Positions 26,767 through 34,981 of a DNA stretch of 64,000 nucleotides are shown here, one piece after another. This DNA is from Desulfobacteraceae bacterium (GTDB taxonomy: Bacteria; Desulfobacterota; Desulfobacteria; Desulfobacterales; Desulfosalsimonadaceae). The stretch is from contig JABZFM010000022.1 of assembly GCA_014237465.1 (NCBI GenBank), positions 1 to 64,000 of the forward strand. Direction: 5' to 3'. Position numbers and translations under genes: made by a program. The first letter of the stretch is position 1. Every line of letters begins with the position of its first letter. The notes beneath the pieces are model-generated. The model did not search any database. It saw nothing but the letters and a program-made list of their open reading frames with translations, and was not told the DNA's origin.

Positions 26767-27408
26767 GTGAAGGGCCTGACAGACAAACAATCCAAAATTT
26801 ATGATTTTATTAGCGAATGTCAGAGGGAGAATGGTTATCCCCCGACGCAGGCGGAAATACGTGACCACTTCAGATTCGCTAGTCTTAATGCTGTCCGGAG
26901 TCATCTTGTGTTAATTGAAAAAAAAGGCTATATTCGTCTTAATTTTGGGAAAGCTCGCGGTATCAAGTTGTCATCGTCACCTAAACTGCTTATTCGAAAG
27001 ACTAAGGAATCTATCCCCTTGCTCGGCAGGATTTCAGCGGGTGTTCCAATATGGGCTGAACAGCATTTCGAGGACTTTTTGCCGATACCTCCATCTATGT
27101 TTGGTGGCAGGGAGCTTTTCGCCCTCCATGTATGCGGTGACAGTATGATAGGCGCAGGAATCAGAAACGGTGATATTGCTGTCATAAAAAAGCAGGATTG
27201 GGTTGAGAGGGGAGAAATAGCAGCTGTTCTTATAGACCAAGAGGTTACATTGAAAAGGGTTTTTTTGTCAGCTGATTCACTTTTACTTAAATCTGAAAAT
27301 CCTGACTTTGAAGACCTTAAGTATTTAAAAAAAAATAGTGATTTTATCCGAATCCTTGGACGCTACCAGGGCATTGTTCGAACCAGGAATAATCGGTATC
27401 GCACATGA
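26767..27408 (+). CDS. lexA: LexA-family repressor
   Basis: A 213-residue LexA-type repressor. The winged-helix N-terminus (LTDKQSKIYDFISECQRENG, YPPTQAEIRDHF, AVRSHL, KKGYI) matches LexA closely. The Ala-Gly self-cleavage site is in GRISAGVPIWA. The peptidase dyad is Ser in CGDSMIGAGI and Lys in VTLKRVF. It should cleave itself when stimulated by RecA-ssDNA. The start is GTG. The gene overlaps the following methylase gene (ATGA at 27405-27408), so the repressor and the restriction-modification genes form one coupled operon behind an SOS-type box. It may be a dedicated regulator rather than the genome's main LexA. Confidence 0.85.
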   Translation: MKGLTDKQSKIYDFISECQRENGYPPTQAEIRDHFRFASLNAVRSHLVLIEKKGYIRLNFGKARGIKLSSSPKLLIRKTKESIPLLGRISAGVPIWAEQHFEDFLPIPPSMFGGRELFALHVCGDSMIGAGIRNGDIAVIKKQDWVERGEIAAVLIDQEVTLKRVFLSADSLLLKSENPDFEDLKYLKKNSDFIRILGRYQGIVRTRNNRYRT

Positions 27409-30400
27409 ATATAGATAAGACAGTAAAAGATTTTGGATGTCACGATGTCGTGTTGCTTGATGATAAGCCGACCCCCAGGCATCTGGATTACTTAGACTTG
27501 TTGAAGAGTTCCGGTCGAGGAAATCTGAAAGTTGATGCTGTTGCTGAATTCCAGTCCAGGCCTCTGCTTTACATTATATCGGGTGATCAGATACAAAATC
27601 CTGACAGCAATAAGATCTTGGATCTGCAATGCCTTTTGGCTAATCGGGGAGAGAGGGCATATCTTGGAATCTTGAACCCTGGTGAGTTAAAAGTATATCC
27701 CGTTAATTTCGATCGATCCGCTCTTGCTGCGGGGAGTCCAGCCAAGATTAAAAAGGAATTTCCGGAAGCCCCCTTGTTTTTTCAAAGTATTGTTAATGGC
27801 GTTTTCACCCTGGAGGGACAGCCTGACGAACCTGACTATGTATTTAAGACCATTCATGATCTGATGACCGAATCATCGCAAACTCTCATTAATACATATG
27901 GCATCAATCCTTTAGATGTACTTTCGTTTCTTGGCCGGGCATTGTTTTTTCGTTTCCTGTGTGATCGTAAAATAATCCGAACCAGTGAGCTTCATTCCGT
28001 ATGTCCACAAGCAAAATCCCCTGGTGACTGCTTCTTTAATGTTAAAAACTCAGTGGCGACATGCCGGTGGCTTGATGAAACTTTCAACGGCGATTTGCTT
28101 CCACTTTCCAGCGACTATTCAACAGTATTCAGGCAGGCGAATGAAAAGACAAATGGTAAATTATTTAATCATTTGAGAGCAATTTTAGAAGGGTGGGAAC
28201 ATGCGGGAAGAGAAGGTTTTCAACTTCAGCTTAAGATAGATTGGGGAGATCTCGATTTTGCCCACATCCCAATCGGTGTGCTCAGCCAAGTATATGAAAA
28301 TTTTAGCAGAATATGGGACTCTGAGCAATCACAAAAAACAAGTGTTTATTATACTCCTAAAAATATTGCTCGTTATCTTGTGGATGATGCCTTTGAAGGT
28401 GTTATTGATAAGAAAAACGCCCGAATTCTGGATCCAAGTTGCGGGGCTGGAATTTTTCTTGTTCTGGCCTTCAGAAAGCTTGTGGCAGCCCGATGGGAAA
28501 TCGACGGGAAGCGGCCGAATACCACGACGATTCAGTCAATTCTCTATAATCAGCTCTGTGGTTTCGATGTCAGTGAGTCCGCCTTACGCCTTGCGGCATT
28601 ATCTCTTTACATTACCGCCATTGAACTGAATGATTCGCCTCGACCCCCAAAAAGTCTGAGGTTTCCAAAACCACTTCAGGGTATTGTATTGCACAATCAA
28701 AGAAAACCTGAAGATCAGGAATCCGAAAGCTTTGTTCTGGGCAGTTTACGCCCGGATCTTCCCAACGATTTTAATGGCCGTTTTGATATGATCGTCGGCA
28801 ACCCTCCCTGGAGTCGTCTGAAAGGGGATAAGAAAAAGAATAAAGCTTTTAATTTAGAATTTACCAAGTTGATACGACAGGTCCTGGCAGATCGAGGTCT
28901 TAACGATATTGCTCGAACATACCAAAACCCCGGTAATAATCCGGATCTGCCGTTTTTGTGGAAAACTGTTCAATGGGCCAAGCCGGGAGGCATTATCGCT
29001 CTAACACTACCCGGACGGATTTTTCTTAAACAATCCGGTCCCGGCACTCGTGCGTTTAATACGATATTGCGAGGAATCGAAATTACAGGGATCTTGAATG
29101 GTTCAAACCTGTCGGATACTGTAGTATGGCCGGGGATGAGTCAGCCTTTCATGCTATTTTTTGCACGGAATCAAGTGCCTAAGGACAATCATCATTTTTA
29201 TTTTGTTACACCTCATTTTGAACGGCGTTTGAATGAAAAAGGACGCATCCGCATTGATTATCAATCTGCTCAGCCGGTAGCGGCCTGCGATGTTGTTGAG
29301 GATCCATGGCTTCTAAAAACGCTTTCAATGGGAACGGTTCTTGATGTGGAGGTGCTTCGAAAGATTGAAAATTTGGAGTGGCCTACTGTTCAGTCATATT
29401 GGAAAAGCAAAGGACTGTACTCGGGAAGAGGATATGACTTGTCTCCCAAACAATTAGTTCAAAGTGATGCATCATTTATGCATGGATTGCCCGATTTTAG
29501 TCCGCCGGAAAATGGTGAGTTCTCGGTTGATGTGTCCTTATTGCCTGAATTCAAGCCTGAAACCGAACAATATATGGCTCATATGCCAAGATGTATGGAA
29601 TTGTATACTCCTCCTTTGCTTATTGTGCCAGAATCGCCGGGTGGTTCTTTGTTTTCTCCCAAATCATGGATTGTACGGGAACCAAGCGTATTCCGTAAAA
29701 GTTATTATGGTTTTTCCGCTCATGGCACTAAAGAAGCCGATTTGATCATAGCACTGCTTCATCTACTCACTCATACTGATCTTTTCAGGTATCATGTGCT
29801 AATGACGAGTTCGAGGATAGGTGCGGAACGAAGAACTTTTCTTAAGGAGAACATTGAGAATTTCACGTTCCCTGTAATTGACTTGTTGTCTAAGCAACAA
29901 CGAAAACATACAGTGCAACTTTCCAGACAGCTTGAAACCGCGTCCAGAAAGCCTTGGAGTGAAATCAACGAATTCATTTTCGATCTCTACGGCATGGATC
30001 TGTATGACCGACAAGTTATAAAAGATACGCTTGAAGTAGCAACGCCTTTTAAAGAATCACGTGACCGTGCCAATGGAAATCTTAAAAAGGGTGAACGTAA
30101 TCTATTCTATGAGGAACTTAAATATTTTGTTAATCCATCATTTGTTGTTACGGATGAAACAGTAGAGATTGATGAGATCGAAATTGTTAAAAAAGATATT
30201 CATTCGCCATGGCATTTTTTTGCTGTTTTTTCTTCCTCCGTTTCTGGAAGCATGCCCTATGCCACACAGAAAAGACTAATTCCTCAAATTATCGAACAAG
30301 CGAACAAAACAGGATGTAGTCGGGTTGTTGTTCATGATAAGGGACGCCTGGTCATTGGAATCATTGGTCAGTACCGTTATTGGACATTAAGCCGAGCCCG

Positions 30401-30461
30401 GCTGTGCGCACTGGATATTTTACGCCATCATCTTGATGATTTTCCCATGGGGAGTAGCTGA
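27405..30461 (+). CDS. N6-adenine DNA methylase (type II/IIG-like)
   Basis: A 1018-residue class I DNA methyltransferase of the large N6-adenine group. Motif I is LDPSCGAGIFLVLAF at about residue 345, and the catalytic motif IV NPPW is in MIVGNPPWSRLKGDKKKNK at about residue 465. The ~300-residue N-terminus is helical and similar in layout to type IIG/Eco57I-like enzymes, ending in SVYYTPKNIARYLVDDAFEG. The C-terminal half (ENFTFPVIDLLSKQQ) is probably the target-recognition region. No nuclease motif was noticed within it; the cutting activity may lie in the next gene. It is coupled to lexA upstream and to the nuclease gene downstream (TGATG). Confidence 0.82.
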   Translation: MNIDKTVKDFGCHDVVLLDDKPTPRHLDYLDLLKSSGRGNLKVDAVAEFQSRPLLYIISGDQIQNPDSNKILDLQCLLANRGERAYLGILNPGELKVYPVNFDRSALAAGSPAKIKKEFPEAPLFFQSIVNGVFTLEGQPDEPDYVFKTIHDLMTESSQTLINTYGINPLDVLSFLGRALFFRFLCDRKIIRTSELHSVCPQAKSPGDCFFNVKNSVATCRWLDETFNGDLLPLSSDYSTVFRQANEKTNGKLFNHLRAILEGWEHAGREGFQLQLKIDWGDLDFAHIPIGVLSQVYENFSRIWDSEQSQKTSVYYTPKNIARYLVDDAFEGVIDKKNARILDPSCGAGIFLVLAFRKLVAARWEIDGKRPNTTTIQSILYNQLCGFDVSESALRLAALSLYITAIELNDSPRPPKSLRFPKPLQGIVLHNQRKPEDQESESFVLGSLRPDLPNDFNGRFDMIVGNPPWSRLKGDKKKNKAFNLEFTKLIRQVLADRGLNDIARTYQNPGNNPDLPFLWKTVQWAKPGGIIALTLPGRIFLKQSGPGTRAFNTILRGIEITGILNGSNLSDTVVWPGMSQPFMLFFARNQVPKDNHHFYFVTPHFERRLNEKGRIRIDYQSAQPVAACDVVEDPWLLKTLSMGTVLDVEVLRKIENLEWPTVQSYWKSKGLYSGRGYDLSPKQLVQSDASFMHGLPDFSPPENGEFSVDVSLLPEFKPETEQYMAHMPRCMELYTPPLLIVPESPGGSLFSPKSWIVREPSVFRKSYYGFSAHGTKEADLIIALLHLLTHTDLFRYHVLMTSSRIGAERRTFLKENIENFTFPVIDLLSKQQRKHTVQLSRQLETASRKPWSEINEFIFDLYGMDLYDRQVIKDTLEVATPFKESRDRANGNLKKGERNLFYEELKYFVNPSFVVTDETVEIDEIEIVKKDIHSPWHFFAVFSSSVSGSMPYATQKRLIPQIIEQANKTGCSRVVVHDKGRLVIGIIGQYRYWTLSRARLCALDILRHHLDDFPMGSS

Positions 30462-31162
30462 TGGGGGTCGGCTTTTTTACCCAGGGTATAAAATTCACAT
30501 TACCTCATCCGCAAATCTCACAGCGGACCATTCTTCTTATTTGCAAAGTAATCAAAAGGGCCTGGCAATTACTCGAAGAAAAACCACCTTTCGGCTTTTT
30601 TTTGCAATCCGAATATGAAGATACCATTACCCAATTGTTGGTTGAGATTATTGAAAATCGTTTACGAAAAAGTGGTGAAGTAGATGGTTTCAACTGTGCT
30701 CTGTTTGGCAAGGTAATCCGGGAACCAAAGATTACAAACTTCGACAAGAAACACCCAGACAAGATGCCTGATATTTTTTTTGATCTAAAAAGGGAACAAC
30801 CGCCTGTTCTTAGTGAGCAGGATGGCCTGTTTGTGGAGTGCAAACCTGTTGACCGTAACCATCCGATTTTATCCTGTTACTGCAAAAAAGGATTGATACG
30901 ATTTGTTAACGGTGACTATGCCTGGGCCATGCAGGATGCTTTGATGGTCGGGTATGTAAAAACTCCATATTCATTTAAAAAATTAGCCTCTGTGCTTGAT
31001 GATAACAAGGAAAACGATAATTTGAAAATAATTGAGCACTACGAAGTCGTTGAATATTCGATTTACCGCTCAAGTCATAAAAGGGAATTCGAATGGCCGG
31101 AAAAACGTGGCCAAGCTTGTCCGGTAACGATATCTCATCTTTGGCTATCAAGACCAGAATAG
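30461..31162 (+). CDS. Putative PD-(D/E)XK restriction endonuclease
   Basis: A 233-residue protein whose ATG overlaps the methylase stop by one base. It contains a candidate PD-(D/E)XK active site: MPDIFFDLKRE at about residue 105, then DGLFVECKPVDRN about 25 residues later (D, then E-x-K). The N-terminus is helical with EYEDTITQLLVEIIENRLR, a common position for the first catalytic Glu. I assign it as the cutting partner of the methylase from motif and coupling. The family is not one I know by name, so the exact specificity and type are open. Confidence 0.6.
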   Translation: MGVGFFTQGIKFTLPHPQISQRTILLICKVIKRAWQLLEEKPPFGFFLQSEYEDTITQLLVEIIENRLRKSGEVDGFNCALFGKVIREPKITNFDKKHPDKMPDIFFDLKREQPPVLSEQDGLFVECKPVDRNHPILSCYCKKGLIRFVNGDYAWAMQDALMVGYVKTPYSFKKLASVLDDNKENDNLKIIEHYEVVEYSIYRSSHKREFEWPEKRGQACPVTISHLWLSRPE

Positions 31163-31256
31163 CAAGAAAATGGCTCTCTTGTTCTGACAAATTCGGTTTG
31201 TAACCTCAATCCTTAATTTGTTGTTTTTGTTAATCCTCAGAGTGAATTTGGGGGTC

Positions 31257-31297
31257 TGCTCTTGACCCATTAAATTTTTTTGCAAGAGTCAAGAGCA
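31257..31297. repeat. TGCTCTTGAC palindromic repeat, copy 1
   Basis: TGCTCTTGAC (31257-31266) pairs perfectly with GTCAAGAGCA (31288-31297) across an AT-rich loop. It is one of four related elements in the window (others at 32262, 38784 and 43441), all in intergenic positions. Confidence 0.75.
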
Positions 31298-31378
31298 AAC
31301 TCGCAACATAACGACCCTTAAAGTTTTACAAACCTCTCATTCTGATTTTTCTTAAAATCAGTAAGTTAAAGCGCCGAA

Positions 31379-32068
31379 ATGCCTGAAAATTTGAAAATCA
31401 CCATTGTCGCAGACGACCGGGAAAGACAAAGCCGGGTGATCAAGTATCTGTCGGAAATGCCGGATGTTGCCGTAGAGATCGCAAGGCTGTCGACAGGGGA
31501 TTATCTGGCTGACAACCGGATTGTTTTTGAAAGAAAAACACTCAATGATTTTGCAATGTCGATTATTGACGGCCGGCTTTTCAAGCAGGCCGCAAGGCTG
31601 GCAAACAACAGATACAAGCCGGTCGTGATACTGGAGGGCACGGGACGGGACCTTTCGGTAAACGGCATCCGCCGGGAAGCAATGCAGGGGGCGCTGATTT
31701 CCATCAGTTTAATATACGGGATCCCGGTGCTCCGCGCTATGGATTCATATGAAACCGCGAGCCTGATAAGATACGCAGCTTTTCAGATTCGCTCTATTAC
31801 CGGCGGCGGTTTCTCAAACCGTGCCGGGTATCAGCCCAAAACAAAATCCAAAAGGCAGCTCTTTATTCTGCAGGGACTGCCGGGGATCGGTCCGAAGAAA
31901 GCCAAAAAACTGCTGGATATGTTTGGAAGCGTTGAAAGGATCATTGCCGCAAGCGTTGAAGAGATTCAAATCGTTGACGGGATAAGCAACCGTTTAGCCG
32001 AAAAAATAAAATGGGCGGTACACGAAGAAACAGCAGCGTATGGTTTTCATGATGACTTTGACATCTGA
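31379..32068 (+). CDS. ERCC4/XPF-type nuclease with helix-hairpin-helix tail
   Basis: A 229-residue protein with an ERCC4 nuclease domain (residues ~5-140) followed by a tandem helix-hairpin-helix (LPGIGPKKAKKLLDMFGS; VDGISNRLAEKIKW). Catalytic motifs are VADDRER, LSTGDYL and the canonical FERKTLNDF (ERK-x3-D). This is the archaeal and eukaryotic XPF/Hef C-terminal arrangement, which cuts branched or flapped DNA and is uncommon in bacteria. It follows the restriction-modification operon but is separated from it by a palindromic repeat. No good ribosome-binding site precedes the ATG. Its role may be repair, or processing of damaged or foreign DNA. Confidence 0.85.
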   Translation: MPENLKITIVADDRERQSRVIKYLSEMPDVAVEIARLSTGDYLADNRIVFERKTLNDFAMSIIDGRLFKQAARLANNRYKPVVILEGTGRDLSVNGIRREAMQGALISISLIYGIPVLRAMDSYETASLIRYAAFQIRSITGGGFSNRAGYQPKTKSKRQLFILQGLPGIGPKKAKKLLDMFGSVERIIAASVEEIQIVDGISNRLAEKIKWAVHEETAAYGFHDDFDI

Positions 32069-32102
32069 TTCTGTCTGTTGATTTTTTTGTTAAAGTAATT
32101 AA

Positions 32103-32243
32103 CAGATCGGCAAGGAATGCATCCGGAAATGTGCCATTTTCTACCCGGCCACTGATTGCATCATGCCGAAGGAAGGGGTTTTTGCCAGGGTTCTGTCCGG
32201 TGGAATTATCCGGGTAGATGATCCTGTCATGATTATGGAATAG
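32103..32243 (+). pseudogene. C-terminal remnant of a MOSC-domain protein, copy 2
   Basis: After a TAA at 32100-32102, the frame reads IGKECIRKCAIFYPATDCIM, then PKEGVFARVLSGGIIRVDDP, ending at TAG 32241-32243. That is the end of a MOSC-domain protein. The start and the first two thirds are missing. CATCATGCCGAAGGAAGGGG is identical to the remnant at 26462-26578, while the flanking bases differ. The two are therefore homologous but not an exact target-site duplication. Confidence 0.6.
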
Positions 32244-32261
32244 AAACGGAGGGGCCAGATT

Positions 32262-32302
32262 TGCTCGTGGCTCATTGCAAATTTTTACAAGAGCCAAGAG
32301 CA
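32262..32302. repeat. TGCTCTTGAC-type palindromic repeat, copy 2
   Basis: TGCTCGTGGCTC pairs with GAGCCAAGAGCA with one mismatch, around ATTGCAAATTTTTACAA. The changed bases on the two arms largely compensate relative to copy 1, supporting selection for the hairpin. Confidence 0.7.
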
Positions 32303-32327
32303 GACTTGATCCCAAATTTTTCTGTTT

Positions 32328-32918
32328 TTAATTTTCAGAAGGTCTTACAGTGATTGCCATGGCTTCAATATACTTCACAACAACCTCATCGCCTTTTTTG
32401 ACGTTTTTAAAGTTTTCCACATCATCATCGACTTCGATCGTTGTGATATTTCCTTGCGGACCTCTTAAGTCAACAAGTCTGGTTTCATAATCGATATTGT
32501 CTACAGTTGCTCTAAGTTCAACGACTGAGTATGTGGCAGCCTCCGGTTTTTGCCCTTCAGGGGCTCTGACAGCGCCACCGCCGGCTGTTGCAGAGGGCCC
32601 TTCTCCGGCCTTTTCAACGCTGATTGCCATGGATTGGGTATACAGAACTTCGACAATGTCTCCGACGTCTACATTTTTAAAATTATAGGCGTCTTCAGGA
32701 ACGTAAAGCGAGACCATATTTCCTTTCGGGCCTTTTAATGTCACGTGGCGATCTTTATAATCAATAGCTTCTACTGAGGCTGTAAATGACACTTCTTCTC
32801 CCAGTTCAATGCCTGGCGGCAATTCAAGGTCTTTCTTCTGGCTGCAGCTCCAGAGAGCCATCGATAATAAAACAGCGAATAATATGAATAATACATTTTT
32901 AAAATTTTTCGCCCACAT
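32328..32918 (-). CDS. Lipoprotein with a duplicated ~55-residue domain
   Basis: A 196-residue lipoprotein: a signal peptide ends in the lipobox ALWSC. The mature part has two tandem copies of a small beta domain. The first holds IDYKDRHVTLKGPKGN and NFKNVDVGDIVEVLY; the second holds IDYETRLVDLRGPQGN and NFKNVKKGDEVVVKY. Both end in a 'xxMAISV/MAITV' strand. The copies are joined by a Gly/Ala/Pro-rich linker. The function is not known. I chose ATG 32918 because GGAGG lies eight bases before it. It is divergent from the island genes and neighbours another envelope protein gene. Confidence 0.75.
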   Translation of the reverse strand: MWAKNFKNVLFILFAVLLSMALWSCSQKKDLELPPGIELGEEVSFTASVEAIDYKDRHVTLKGPKGNMVSLYVPEDAYNFKNVDVGDIVEVLYTQSMAISVEKAGEGPSATAGGGAVRAPEGQKPEAATYSVVELRATVDNIDYETRLVDLRGPQGNITTIEVDDDVENFKNVKKGDEVVVKYIEAMAITVRPSEN

Positions 32919-33020
32919 GTACTTTCCTCCTTCAATTACAGATTTAAATGACATATTTATCCTTTACGATTAATAAACTTGTATAAAGTCAGATTTGGAC
33001 TTTTTACGAATCCATCATGA

Positions 33021-33653
33021 TTACGGTACATAGGTCAGGTCTGCCTGCAAAGTAAATTCCAGCACGGTCCCGGTCGGAATGTGAACAGTATTTCCTGATG
33101 TCAGCAGTGATCCGGCTAGCCCGACTGCTGCGCCTCTTTTAGCACCCTTTGATCCGCCCCATAAGCCACCGACAACTGCGCCACCGGCTGCGGAACCGGC
33201 TGTTGACCCGGCTGTGTTTTCAGTAACCGCCTTGAGTCCGCTGCTTACGATGGGATGAGGTATATCATTTATCATGATGTCGGATAATTGAAGAAGAAGT
33301 TCTGATTTACCCGCCAGCCTTCCGCTCTGTTTTGCCTGGGTCAGCCTGCCATACAGCTTGCTTCCTTTTGGGGCGAGTACTTTTCCGTTAACCGCAAGGT
33401 TCATATCGAGCGTGACCGTGAACATATGCCCCACACCATGCTGTCTGGAGTCTATGGTGTTATCCATGCGAACAAGCATACGTGTTCCGGCGGGCACGAT
33501 GATCGGCGCAGGCGCAGTAGATGTTTCCTGAATTTTCTCTGTCGTGCCGGTTTGATCTTCAGATGACGCAATACCGGCAAAAGAGAATACGATAAGAAGG
33601 CAAAAAGAGATGAGGCTTATTGAGCCGAGTTTGCATAATCTTTGTGTGTTCAT
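33021..33653 (-). CDS. Exported protein with glycine-zipper segment
   Basis: A 210-residue exported protein: a signal peptide (hydrophobic segment ~residues 12-28, ending near AGIASSE). A beta-rich domain follows, containing GTRMLVRMDNTIDSRQHGVG and KGSKLYGRLTQAKQSGRL, resembling the TrbI/VirB10-like fold often seen in envelope proteins. A glycine-zipper-like GSTAGSAAGGAVVGGLWGGS stretch comes next, and a terminal strand (GTVLEFTLQADL). It probably sits in the periplasm or outer membrane. It is not co-oriented with any enzyme operon, and I cannot assign a function. Confidence 0.65.
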   Translation of the reverse strand: MNTQRLCKLGSISLISFCLLIVFSFAGIASSEDQTGTTEKIQETSTAPAPIIVPAGTRMLVRMDNTIDSRQHGVGHMFTVTLDMNLAVNGKVLAPKGSKLYGRLTQAKQSGRLAGKSELLLQLSDIMINDIPHPIVSSGLKAVTENTAGSTAGSAAGGAVVGGLWGGSKGAKRGAAVGLAGSLLTSGNTVHIPTGTVLEFTLQADLTYVP

Positions 33654-34188
33654 GATTAAACTCCTTTTAGTTTTATCGGTTCTTTTTCTTTAGATTCATC
33701 AATTGGGTGCAATTGAGGTGAATGGCATTCAGAATTATTCTGTTCTGTATTTGTTCGCTCATCTGTTACTGCAAGAAATATCGTTGAGAGAGTGAATTTT
33801 ATATGGACTAACGTAAACATCAATCAAAAATTTGTCAAACTTTCCGCATACAGGGGAGATAAATATATGTCAGCAAACAAACCAACATCAAATCTTCGGC
33901 AATCTCCTTCCTCAATTCCCGCAAGTCAACATGACCAACTTCCAGTAAATATGATTGAAAATATGCATGGTCTATAATTGTTGATTTATATTTTTTTGTC
34001 AATATTAACCCGGACTTTAAACAGTAACCCGGTTTTTGAAAATTTATTTAAGTTGATTGCTCATCCTTAATTAAGGATATATAATATCCAATATATTTAA
34101 TTCATGATATTATTATGAAAAATTACAAAAAATCCACAGAAAAAAATATCGTTTGTCTAAAGTTCTACTTAAAAAAAGGCATAATGAC
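33654..34188. other. AT-rich intergenic region
   Basis: Divergent promoter space between the glycine-zipper protein gene and the small lipoprotein genes. It contains very AT-rich runs around 33980-34150 with TTAATTAAGGATATATAA-like tracts. The only open frame (33792-33977) has no ribosome-binding site or recognisable product and is not called. Confidence 0.4.
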
Positions 34189-34308
34189 ATGAATAATAGA
34201 AAACAATCTGCAAAAGAGGTCCTTTCTATTGTTTTAATAGGTTTGTTTACAACGTCAGGATGCACGGGCCGGTTCTCGGTATTAACTTTGTCTGGTAGAA
34301 AGGAGTGA
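34189..34308 (+). CDS. Very small lipoprotein candidate
   Basis: A 39-residue open frame: basic start (MNNRKQSAKEV), hydrophobic core LSIVLIGLFTTSGC with a plausible lipobox, then a 14-residue mature part. It ends at TGA inside the ribosome-binding region of the next gene. The start is preceded only by a weak AAAGG. It might be an entericidin-like small lipoprotein or a leader frame for the next gene. Confidence 0.35.
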   Translation: MNNRKQSAKEVLSIVLIGLFTTSGCTGRFSVLTLSGRKE

Positions 34309-34311
34309 CCT

Positions 34312-34917
34312 ATTAAACGGGTAGTTAAAAATCGTCTGCTGCATCAATTGCTGAATCAATCGAATCAATCAGTCTTTTTCATCTTTCTTGCGGCATTCTT
34401 TTTTATCGGCGGTTGTGCCACCCTTTCAAGCCTTTCATTGGAAAAGAAGCATGCGATCGATATGATGGCTGCAAAAGCAGTGGCAGAGTTGATCAACCGG
34501 AATCCGGATCTCCAACCGGTATTTGACAACGCTGCCGGTTACATGGTTATTGATGCCAAGGTCACAAAAATCCCGGTGTTTGGATTCGGCCGCGGAAAGG
34601 GTGTGGTACTTAATAAAAATACCGGCAAGCGAACATACCTGAAAGTAACTCGGGCAGATATTGGCGGTGGTTTTGGAATCCGTGCGTTTAAAGTGATTGC
34701 CGTGACTGCGGATGAGAATATCGTGGCCGAGGCAGAAAAGGGCAAATTCCTTTTTAAAGCAGGCGCTGAAGCAGCGGCCGGCGATGCAAGCGCAGAAGGG
34801 GCAGCAGGTAACACGAGAGAGGGGGTTCAAATCTTTACACTGGCAGAGGGTGGCGCCTCAGTCACTTTTACTGTACATGTTATTTATCTGCAACCGTACC
34901 GTAACGTAGGCGATTAA
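34312..34917 (+). CDS. YSC84/SYLF-domain lipoprotein, probable ATT start
   Basis: A lipoprotein of the YSC84/SYLF lipid-binding family; the domain runs from about AIDMMAAKAVAELINRNPDL to the end, with GYMVIDAKVTKIPVFGFGRG and TRADIGGGFGIRAFKVI. The lipobox is FFIGGC. The ATT at 34312 is chosen because AAGGAG lies six bases upstream and this start supplies a basic n-region (KRVVKNR). No ATG or GTG exists in frame before the signal peptide, and the TTG at 34348 lacks a ribosome-binding site and the charged residues. The mature protein is probably attached to the outer or inner membrane. Confidence 0.75.
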   Translation: MKRVVKNRLLHQLLNQSNQSVFFIFLAAFFFIGGCATLSSLSLEKKHAIDMMAAKAVAELINRNPDLQPVFDNAAGYMVIDAKVTKIPVFGFGRGKGVVLNKNTGKRTYLKVTRADIGGGFGIRAFKVIAVTADENIVAEAEKGKFLFKAGAEAAAGDASAEGAAGNTREGVQIFTLAEGGASVTFTVHVIYLQPYRNVGD

Positions 34918-34981
34918 AAAATTTCAAACGTTCATTTGAAAAATTAAAAGCATCCATTTAAAAAAATATAAACATGGATCA

